Below the pieces are notes generated by a model. That model ran no database searches. It worked only from the letters and a program-made list of their open reading frames with translations, and was not told the origin of the DNA. Both the position numbers and the translations under genes were made by a program. From Fibrobacter sp. UBA1313 (lineage in GTDB: Bacteria; Fibrobacterota; Fibrobacteria; Fibrobacterales; Fibrobacteraceae), in assembly GCA_002307115.1 (NCBI GenBank), contig DBTP01000138.1, positions 1 to 13,834 of the forward strand: DNA of 13,834 nt, read 5' to 3'. Position 1 is the stretch's first letter, and the number at the start of each line of letters is the position of its first letter. Of this stretch, positions 1 to 5,694 are shown in pieces.

Positions 1-917
1 GTTTCCCAACCTGAAAGCGCAAAACCAATCTCGCAACTGGCGTAATAGCGGGCCATTGCTTCCGTTGTTTTAACGAAACCCACATAACGAATATGCGGGA
101 ACTTTTTTTCGGCTTCTTGGACTCGGGGCAAATCAGGGCCCGTGCCTGCAAATAGAATGGCAGGTTCCATTTTCAACGCTTGAGAAATTAGAGGGTAAGC
201 CGCGAGTAAAAGTCGTAGTCCCTTTTCGTCACAAAAACGATGAGGAAAAAAGATAGTAGGGCGATTGGGTTCCCCATCCTTGAGCGATTTTATGAGTGAT
301 TCATCGCGGCGCTCAGGCTTAAACATTTCGATATCGCAACCCAAAGGCATCCACTCCAGACGATTCTTTGTGAATCCGTTTTTGCCTAAGCGATTTAAGA
401 CTTCGTGGGATGAAACTTGAATCTTCTCATAGCCCTTGAAACTGGCTCGTGCGTAGGCGAACGCGAGCTTTTCCATGACTTTGGCAAATGAGTGAACTCC
501 CCATTTTTCAAAATAGCGACGCACGTAGGTCACAGGGAAATCAGCATGCCAGAATCCGGTGAGAAGGGGTTTCTTCTTTAGTTTTTTTGTGGCTTTTGCA
601 ATCGCAGCGGGTAGAATATAAGGGGAACCCACTTCAATAACGTCAGGAGCGTATTTTTGAAGTACCGGAACAATAGAACTTTGTTTCCAAATAAAACGAT
701 ATTCCCAATGGCCAGGAAACCGAAATGTTTTAATATGCTCAATAATTAGACTATCCGAAATTTTTTCCGTATAGGTTTTAGAATCGGGCATAGCAAAAAC
801 AAGAAGTGCGTCTTCTCGTGTTTGGTAAAAATTCATTCGCTGAAGGTGGTAACGTCGCACGCCACCGCCAGAGGGGCTCCAAAAATTGTTGAAGTCTACG
901 ATAACGATTCTATTCAT
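1..917 (-). CDS. Glycosyltransferase family 4 (GT-B), C-terminus cut by window edge
   Basis: Reading the minus strand from ATG at 917 gives 305 codons without a stop, running off the window at base 1, so the C-terminus is missing. Visible family-4 features, in order: an N-terminal glycine-rich loop (SPSGGGVRRYH, about residues 14-24); PDVIEVGSPY (91-100), typical of the acceptor domain; MPLGCDIEMFKP (190-201), the usual linker into the donor domain; FPHRFCDEKGLRLLLAA (224-240), the 'eKG..lL..A' donor-domain element; and FAGTGPDLPRV (256-266). The start of the EX7E-like segment (CEIGFALSGWET) lies at the edge. It should transfer a sugar from an activated donor, probably in the cytoplasm; donor and acceptor cannot be read. 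The start overlaps the stop of the primase-helicase as ATGA, implying translational coupling, although the two functions have no obvious link. Family assignment is firm; substrate is unknown. Confidence 0.88.
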   Translation of the reverse strand, partial: MNRIVIVDFNNFWSPSGGGVRRYHLQRMNFYQTREDALLVFAMPDSKTYTEKISDSLIIEHIKTFRFPGHWEYRFIWKQSSIVPVLQKYAPDVIEVGSPYILPAAIAKATKKLKKKPLLTGFWHADFPVTYVRRYFEKWGVHSFAKVMEKLAFAYARASFKGYEKIQVSSHEVLNRLGKNGFTKNRLEWMPLGCDIEMFKPERRDESLIKSLKDGEPNRPTIFFPHRFCDEKGLRLLLAAYPLISQALKMEPAILFAGTGPDLPRVQEAEKKFPHIRYVGFVKTTEAMARYYASCEIGFALSGWE

Positions 918-2794
918 TCTTCTCGCATCCGGTTCGATGCTTTAGCCATGAGCACGGTCCCTTCAAAAAGATGATTCGTGCCAAGACGTTTGGAATCTAC
1001 GGAAAGGAACACGTTGCCACCTTTGGCCTCTACCCAATAAATAGCATCGGCATCGCGAAGATAGGGACGCGGTCCCACAAGGCCTACATCCGAATTGATG
1101 AGCTCACCCCCTAAGAAAATGGGGATATCCAGAGCCTTATATAAATCAAGCATCACCGAGGAACGACGTTCATGAATGTCCAAAATATCAGGCCTGTCTG
1201 AAATACGGAGGTGATCAATACCATCAACGATGACAAGAAGGTCCGGGTGATCTTTAAGTTCTTCTTTGAGAATTTTCATCAATTCCACATTGTCAAATGT
1301 GGGGGAGTCTTCCCAAATTTCGAGTCGGTTATTGCGCACGTAACTGATGAGTTCTTTCGTTCCTTCCAAAATACGTTGGTTCACCGCTTCCGTCGGGCTT
1401 TGCTTTCTCACCGAGAGAATAGATTCTTCTGAAATCATCGCCACAATACGGTCAAAAATTTGACGTCTGGGTGTCTCAAGAGCGATGTAAATCAGTTTTA
1501 ATTTTTTATTGGATTCAATTAAATCCAACGCAAAGCTTATTAACGCTGTGGTTTTGAGACCAAAGGGTTGTGCGGAAAGGAAAAAATAACCTGATTGAAT
1601 ACCATCAATCGTCTGTGTCAATTTGGGAAAACTCGGGAGAGAATAGCCGACACTCATTTCTGGAGGGCAACCCATGGCCGTATCAAAATTCTCTTTAATA
1701 TCCTGCAAGAGTACAGAACGACGGTGCGTATGGGTGGTATCTTCTTCGGTGTGGTGAATAAGTTCTAGCAACTGATCCGCACCATTTTTCCGCACCACAA
1801 GATCAACGGTCTCCTCTTTAGGGAGAATAATCGATTTGAACTTTAATCCGAGGGATTCTGCAAGTCCTAAATATTTTTGTATGCGGAATTCTTGATCCCG
1901 ACGATTATTTTCGCGGCGAAGAATCACCGTAATGGAATCGGCTCCACAGGCCTTTAACTTGTACAGGTGACTTTGTGTGAGTTCCTGGTACGTTGTAGAT
2001 ACGACGCCCGGAATACCTGCGAGATCTGCAGTGAGAGCGTCAAAGAACCCCTCTACAATAATTGGATGATCATTATCTTGCTGAATGTTGAATGGAATAT
2101 CCGTGGGCCCAGAAGCAAAAGATACATAGGTGTCCGGTCCCAAGTTCGGATCCATAGAACGGCCATAAACAGAGTGGATAATTCCCTTAGAATTTCGTGC
2201 GGGGATGGTGATACGCGGCTCATGAAAGACTTCTAAATTGTCCAGATAAAAACTGACTTGGTGACGCTCAATACCAGCCATCATACAATAACTGACAAAG
2301 GGTTCTGGATCACCACTATAATAACCGATACCGTATAACTGAGCTTGACCAATGCTCCACCCACGTTCGGAAAGATAATTTGCAGAAGTTTCGCTTTTGC
2401 AAGCGGCCCAATGGCAATAGCGCACAAAGCTTTCCAGCACGCGGGATTTTTCGCCACCCACCTCTTTCACCCAAGGATGTTCTTCCGGGTCATCCTGTTC
2501 TTTGCTCGTATTGGTGCCCCAAAAATCAAGGGCTTCTTTACGCGCTGAGGAGTCATCCAAACCATTGAACCTGCTCCGCATCACAAATTCAACTAAATCG
2601 CCTTCGCTACCGCATTGAAGACAACGATAACGCCAATAACCTAGAGCATCATAAAAAAAGAGCGATGTCTCTTCTGGTGCATGGAAGGGGCAACTGCAAA
2701 TCAAATTTCTCCCCCAACGTGTGAGGGGAATCCCTAAACGTTTCGGGTGGGTTTCTGTTCGTAGCAAGCCTGATTGTTCTTCGTCTAGGAGCAT
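914..2794 (-). CDS. DnaG-DnaB type primase-helicase fusion with degenerate Toprim centre
   Basis: 626 aa. Residues about 30-73 are a CHC2-type zinc ribbon with C35, H38, C58 and C61 (CPFH...RCLQC) followed by GDLVEFVM. Residues about 120-240 resemble the N-terminal part of the DnaG catalytic core (YLSERGW, then RITIPARNSKGIIHSVYGR at 194-212). A Toprim domain follows: VEGFFDAL (E248) is kept, but the DGD motif is replaced by R293 R294 E295; a recognisable LPKEETVDLVV comes later. Residues about 370-620 are a DnaB/RecA-type ATPase: Walker-A-like AQPFGLKTT (408-416, with Leu just before Lys414), IALE with E440, Walker B LLVIVDG (519-525, D524), PRPYLRDADAIYW and a final SKR (601-603). The order matches T7 gp4 and Twinkle. 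I infer a DNA-loading helicase whose primase function is lost or altered. An AAGAGG ribosome-binding site lies about 8 nt before ATG. It is divergent from ruvC. No phage genes are visible beside it. Confidence 0.85.
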   Translation of the reverse strand: MLLDEEQSGLLRTETHPKRLGIPLTRWGRNLICSCPFHAPEETSLFFYDALGYWRYRCLQCGSEGDLVEFVMRSRFNGLDDSSARKEALDFWGTNTSKEQDDPEEHPWVKEVGGEKSRVLESFVRYCHWAACKSETSANYLSERGWSIGQAQLYGIGYYSGDPEPFVSYCMMAGIERHQVSFYLDNLEVFHEPRITIPARNSKGIIHSVYGRSMDPNLGPDTYVSFASGPTDIPFNIQQDNDHPIIVEGFFDALTADLAGIPGVVSTTYQELTQSHLYKLKACGADSITVILRRENNRRDQEFRIQKYLGLAESLGLKFKSIILPKEETVDLVVRKNGADQLLELIHHTEEDTTHTHRRSVLLQDIKENFDTAMGCPPEMSVGYSLPSFPKLTQTIDGIQSGYFFLSAQPFGLKTTALISFALDLIESNKKLKLIYIALETPRRQIFDRIVAMISEESILSVRKQSPTEAVNQRILEGTKELISYVRNNRLEIWEDSPTFDNVELMKILKEELKDHPDLLVIVDGIDHLRISDRPDILDIHERRSSVMLDLYKALDIPIFLGGELINSDVGLVGPRPYLRDADAIYWVEAKGGNVFLSVDSKRLGTNHLFEGTVLMAKASNRMREE

Positions 2795-2886
2795 ATTTCA
2801 AACCTCTTTTTGGTTCCCATAAGGGAACTCTCTTAAGCTAGAAATCTAATTAAGAATAGACCTAAAAATCTTTCTACTTTTCAAGC
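2795..2886. promoter_or_regulatory. Divergent intergenic region between primase-helicase and ruvC
   Basis: This 92-bp AT-rich gap must hold the promoters for both divergent units, since no gene lies in it. I could not find a convincing -35/-10 pair on either strand. The minus-strand gene has a good AAGAGG ribosome-binding site. ruvC has no visible Shine-Dalgarno sequence just before its ATG (upstream bases are ctacttttcaagc). Shared control of two DNA-processing genes is an inference from arrangement only. Confidence 0.5.
2813..2828. repeat. Perfect inverted repeat GTTCCC-ATAA-GGGAAC
   Basis: Two perfect 6-bp arms flank a 4-base spacer (arms 2813-2818 and 2823-2828), 18 bp upstream of the primase-helicase start, inside its likely leader. 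It could be a protein operator or an RNA hairpin just before the ribosome-binding site of the minus-strand gene. It does not match the LexA boxes I know (CTGT-N8-ACAG, GAAC-N4-GTTC). Function is not established. Confidence 0.5.
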
Positions 2887-3435
2887 ATGGTTGTTTTAGG
2901 TATTGATCCAGGCTCCTATGTCACGGGTTACGCATTCCTTTCGGCAGGGGATAAGGGCGTCCGGGTCCTTGAATATGGGAGTATCTCTTGCAAAACGAAT
3001 GTCCCCTTTGAAGATCGATTGCTGCATATTATCAAAGAACTAGAAGTTCTTTTAGAACAACATAAACCCCAGATTCTCAGCATGGAAAGTGCTTTCTTTG
3101 CAAAGAACGTAAAGAGTGCAATGATATTAGGCCATGTGCGTGGGGCAATTCTTGTGACTTGCAAAAAACGAAATATGAGTTTTGCTGAGTACAGTCCTCG
3201 TTCTGTGAAACTTGCGGTTACTGGGAGTGGGGCTTCAAGTAAGGAGCGCGTTGCCCAGATGATACAGACTCATTTGCGCCTCAAAAAAGTGGAAGGACCT
3301 TTGGATGCTTCTGATGCTCTCGCTATTGCTTGGACGCAATTAGCCCCCCCGCCCGTTATCGCGAAAGCCCCGAAACGTAAAGGGAAGAATGACATGCGTC
3401 AGTTGATCTTAAAAATGGGGGGAACCTTACCATGA
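2887..3435 (+). CDS. ruvC: Crossover junction endodeoxyribonuclease RuvC
   Basis: 182 aa, close to the usual RuvC length. RuvC is a dimeric Mg-dependent nuclease that cuts Holliday junctions symmetrically, normally together with the RuvAB branch-migration motor. All four catalytic acids are visible: D7 in GIDPGS, E67 in SMESAFFAKN, and D140 and D143 in PLDASDALAIA. GHVRGAIL (82-89) is also typical. The tail after about residue 155 is basic (KAPKRKGK). The start at 2887 puts the first Asp at position 7 as in E. coli RuvC, which supports it despite the lack of a clear ribosome-binding site. ruvA and ruvB are not in the window. It is the first gene of a three-gene unit and overlaps the next gene by 4 bases (ATGA). 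Confidence 0.96.
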   Translation: MVVLGIDPGSYVTGYAFLSAGDKGVRVLEYGSISCKTNVPFEDRLLHIIKELEVLLEQHKPQILSMESAFFAKNVKSAMILGHVRGAILVTCKKRNMSFAEYSPRSVKLAVTGSGASSKERVAQMIQTHLRLKKVEGPLDASDALAIAWTQLAPPPVIAKAPKRKGKNDMRQLILKMGGTLP

Positions 3436-4109
3436 TAGATGCGAACTCTTTCTTCGGCAAAAACGAATCGGGGCTTATTCCGTTGCAACCTGAAAATCTC
3501 ATGATTCGGGATTTGGTGGAATCCCCTTTGAAAAACTTGCGCGCGGCCGCACATCAAGCGGGTTTTGAACTTCGCGTAGAAAGCGCCTATAGATCTTTTG
3601 ATCGCCAACTTTCGATTTGGAACCGCAAGGCTCGTGGAGAACTTCCTCTGTTAGATGCAGAGGGAAATCCCGTAGAAACCCCAATTACCGATGAAGAAGA
3701 ATTGGCCTATACTATCTTGAATTGGTCCGCACTTCCAGGGGCAAGTCGCCATCATTTTGGAACTGAAATTGATGTTGTCGATGCGGCTTCTATTCCCGCA
3801 GATTATGAGGTGCAGCTCATACCTAGTGAATGCGATGGCATGTTTGCCCCTTTTCACCAGTGGCTCGATCATCAAATTCAAAGTGGGAACTCCTTTGGTT
3901 TTGATCGCATTTTTTTGCCGGGTCGTGGAAAAATTCGTCCAGAGCGGTGGCATCTCTCACATTTAGCATCGGCAAGAGAGCTGCAAAAAAAATTTGCGCC
4001 TGAGGGTCTTCGCGATATTTATCGTCATACGGACATTGCCTGTAAAAATTTTTTGTTAGCTCATTTTGATGCGCTGATTCGAGATTATGTCTACCCCTAT
4101 TTCTTATAG
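3432..4109 (+). CDS. M15-family D,D- or L,D-carboxypeptidase (VanY/LdcB-like), cytoplasmic
   Basis: 225 aa. The zinc-peptidase signature is complete: SRHHFGTEID (105-114) supplies zinc ligands H107 and D114, and PERWH (170-174) supplies the catalytic E171 and third ligand H174. ESAYRSFDRQ (50-59) is the usual substrate-pocket segment of this family. Family members remove the terminal D-Ala from murein peptides; specificity for D-Ala-D-Ala or mDAP-D-Ala cannot be read here. There is no signal peptide or membrane segment, so it probably acts in the cytoplasm on recycled muropeptides rather than on the wall. Its ATG overlaps the ruvC stop (ATGA), with a run of six G at 3417-3422 as a plausible ribosome-binding site. 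It overlaps the next gene, an mDAP-type amidase, by 23 bases, which supports a shared murein-peptide role. Confidence 0.9.
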   Translation: MIDANSFFGKNESGLIPLQPENLMIRDLVESPLKNLRAAAHQAGFELRVESAYRSFDRQLSIWNRKARGELPLLDAEGNPVETPITDEEELAYTILNWSALPGASRHHFGTEIDVVDAASIPADYEVQLIPSECDGMFAPFHQWLDHQIQSGNSFGFDRIFLPGRGKIRPERWHLSHLASARELQKKFAPEGLRDIYRHTDIACKNFLLAHFDALIRDYVYPYFL

Positions 4110-4794
4110 AGACATAAAGGATCAGGGCTCTTTTGCCTTTGAACCTATTCAATATGGGTTTTCAGAAATGGGAATTCCTCTCACTTATTTTCCTCCATCG
4201 GATGATTGTCGACTTCTCGTGTTTGCAGGGATCCATGGCGAAGAACCGGAAACAACTTTTCTTTTGAGTCGAGCCCTTCGGTGTTTGTTTTGCCCTCCGC
4301 GTCATGTAGCCATTGTCCTCTGTGCGAATCCCGATGGGATGTTGCGGGGAACCCGAGGGAATGCTCATGGAGTGGATCTTAATCGCAATTTTCCTGCTCT
4401 GAATTGGTCTTCTGAACCCGTTCTCACCCGCCTGACGTTGGAATCCCCTCGGGAAACCAGACTTTCTCCAGGGGGGGGGCCCCAAAGTGAAGCTGAAACT
4501 CGGGCACTCCTCAGTCTCCTCTCTACACTAAATCCCCGAGCTGTGATTGCCATGCATGCGCCGATAGGTTGCGTCGATTGCGCCACCCATTCTCCCTTGG
4601 TTCAGACTCTGGAATCAATCTTTGAACTCCCTTGGAAACAGGGGTTGGGGTATCAAACTCCGGGGAGTTTCGGAACATGGGCAGAAGAAGCATCGCTTGA
4701 TTGCGTGACGCTGGAACTCCCTCGAATGGCTTTGGAATTATTGGCTGCAAATTATGCGCAGCCGTTTGCAACGTTCATCGCTGAATTCTATTGA
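4087..4794 (+). CDS. mpaA: M14-family murein peptide amidase (MpaA-like)
   Basis: 235 aa, close to E. coli MpaA in length. MpaA is a zinc carboxypeptidase that cuts the gamma-D-Glu to meso-DAP bond of murein tripeptide during recycling. Visible signatures: GIHGEEPE with zinc ligands H50 and E53; NPDGMLRGTRGNAHGVDLN (81-99) followed by R100-NF, the substrate-binding segment that strongly resembles MpaA; H157 in AMHAP as third zinc ligand; and E210 in VTLELPR as catalytic glutamate. There is no signal peptide. The 4087 start overlaps the preceding peptidase by 23 bases; the next in-frame ATG (residue 28) would remove the conserved N-terminal 'yG.S..G.pl' segment. Oddity: codons 129-131 are a run of nine G. 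Losing or gaining one G brings a stop soon after, before H157 and E210. The symbol is assigned by motif resemblance. Confidence 0.88.
   Translation: MSTPISYRDIKDQGSFAFEPIQYGFSEMGIPLTYFPPSDDCRLLVFAGIHGEEPETTFLLSRALRCLFCPPRHVAIVLCANPDGMLRGTRGNAHGVDLNRNFPALNWSSEPVLTRLTLESPRETRLSPGGGPQSEAETRALLSLLSTLNPRAVIAMHAPIGCVDCATHSPLVQTLESIFELPWKQGLGYQTPGSFGTWAEEASLDCVTLELPRMALELLAANYAQPFATFIAEFY
4471..4479 (+). repeat. G9 homopolymer tract inside the mpaA-like gene
   Basis: Nine consecutive G, followed by CCCC, encode Gly129-Gly131. The reading frame is intact in this sequence and PGGGPQSEAET fits the family, so it is not an assembly error as read. Such tracts are classic substrates for slipped-strand mispairing. 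Confidence 0.9.
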
Positions 4795-4806
4795 TTAGTT
4801 TCAGCG
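4779..4806 (+). terminator. Candidate weak terminator hairpin over the convergent stop codons
   Basis: CGCTGAA (4779-4785) pairs with TTCAGCG (4800-4806), and an inner CTA/TAG pair (4788-4790 with 4796-4798) closes a 5-base loop. On the plus strand, T-rich sequence follows, including a run of six T about 17 bases after the stem. Both stop codons (TGA 4792-4794 plus strand, TAG 4790-4788 minus strand) sit within it. The spacing to the T run is long, so this is only a candidate terminator for the ruvC operon. Confidence 0.35.
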
Positions 4807-5615
4807 GTTTTGGCTTCTTTTTTCGCTTCTTCGATAATCTGATTTCTAGAGACGAGTCCAAACCCAAAACCAACCACAATATACCCCCCCATGAGAAGGA
4901 GTAAGTATTCGCTAATGTATGGGATGGTCGGAGAAATAAAGAGAAATCCAGAAATATAGGTGACGATAATAAGAACAATCTGAATGGAGTTAAAAAGCTT
5001 ATTCTTCCTCGGCTGGAGCTTGGGGAGAAACAATGGGCTTACCATTAAAATGCCCGAGGTGATCATAATGATCATGGGGATGTAAAGACAATTTGTGCAA
5101 CCAGTGGCGGCAGTATCAAAAAGGCCTTTAGAGGTCGCGAAGGAAAGAACGACGACATTCAAACCACCGGCAAAGGTACTGGGGAGGCCAGAAAAAACGG
5201 TGTGATAGGCATCAGAATCCATGGCGTTGTATTTTGCAAGACGCATGGCAGCACAAAGTACGTAGACCGAAAATACGACCAAGATAAGGATCAGATTATC
5301 GGCCATCCATTCTTTCGGAGCATTTGCTTTGTAACAAAAAAACAATCCGAAAGCAGGGGCGAGTCCAAAGGCTATTAAATCGGCAAGGCTATCAAATTGA
5401 GCTCCAAAGTCAGAACTTGCGTTCACCAAACGTGCTGCAAACCCATCTAATTTATCGAGCAAAACGCAAAGAATGACAAAATAGGCACTCATACGGAACG
5501 GATCTTTAGTAGAAAAATCAGTAAATACGCCTGTGGCCCAACAAATGGCAAAAACCCCTAAAAGAAAATTCATACTGGTAAATGCATTAGGAAGAATAAA
5601 ACGGGTTTTTCTCAT
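4788..5615 (-). CDS. pssA: CDP-diacylglycerol-serine O-phosphatidyltransferase
   Basis: 275 aa from ATG at 5615. It is an integral membrane enzyme that joins CDP-diacylglycerol and L-serine to give phosphatidylserine, precursor of phosphatidylethanolamine. The CDP-alcohol phosphotransferase motif is complete: D54, D57-G58, A61-R62, G71, D75 and D79 with the standard spacing. LPNAFTSMNFLLG (8-20) is the usual start of the bacterial PssA type, and several hydrophobic segments follow up to about residue 252, then a charged tail. A longer reading frame begins at 5693, but its first 26 codons would run through an intrinsic terminator. The 5615 ATG has GGAG 8 bases upstream (5624-5627) and a family-typical N-terminus, so I chose it. 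It converges on the mpaA-like gene with a 7-base overlap. No psd gene is in the window. Confidence 0.93.
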   Translation of the reverse strand: MRKTRFILPNAFTSMNFLLGVFAICWATGVFTDFSTKDPFRMSAYFVILCVLLDKLDGFAARLVNASSDFGAQFDSLADLIAFGLAPAFGLFFCYKANAPKEWMADNLILILVVFSVYVLCAAMRLAKYNAMDSDAYHTVFSGLPSTFAGGLNVVVLSFATSKGLFDTAATGCTNCLYIPMIIMITSGILMVSPLFLPKLQPRKNKLFNSIQIVLIIVTYISGFLFISPTIPYISEYLLLLMGGYIVVGFGFGLVSRNQIIEEAKKEAKTAETNQ

Positions 5616-5623
5616 CGGGGGAT

Positions 5624-5627
5624 CTCC
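5624..5627 (-). promoter_or_regulatory. Ribosome-binding site that decides the pssA start
   Basis: GGAG on the minus strand, 8 bases before the ATG at 5615. It favours this start over the in-frame ATG at 5693, which lies one base past the upstream gene's stop and before the terminator. Confidence 0.7.
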
Positions 5628-5650
5628 ATTAATTACGGGCCAAAATCTAG

Positions 5651-5676
5651 TAAAAAGCCCGCTTAGCGCGGGCTTT
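5651..5676 (-). terminator. Intrinsic terminator of the solute-binding lipoprotein gene
   Basis: On the minus strand a perfect 9-bp stem (AAAGCCCGC paired with GCGGGCTTT, 5668-5676 and 5654-5662) encloses the 5-base loop GCTAA, and the descending arm runs into five T. It begins about 20 bases after the lipoprotein stop at 5695 and lies before the pssA start, so pssA needs its own promoter or readthrough. Confidence 0.88.
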
Positions 5677-5694
5677 CTATCAAAGCGATTCATC

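Noticed and set aside
914..2794. Prophage origin for the primase-helicase
   Set aside because: Neighbours are ruvC, peptidases and a glycosyltransferase; no integrase, capsid or lysis gene is visible. The region left of base 1 is unseen, so this is not excluded.
2813..2828. LexA box for SOS control
   Set aside because: The repeat is GTTC-N8-GAAC, which does not match the E. coli, Bacillus or other LexA consensus I can recall; kept only as an unassigned inverted repeat.
2829..2886. Sigma-70 promoters for ruvC and the primase-helicase
   Set aside because: Several AT-rich hexamers occur, but none gives a good -35 and -10 with 16-18 base spacing.
5616..5693. N-terminal extension of PssA
   Set aside because: It would be encoded by the terminator hairpin; the internal ATG has the better ribosome-binding site and N-terminus.
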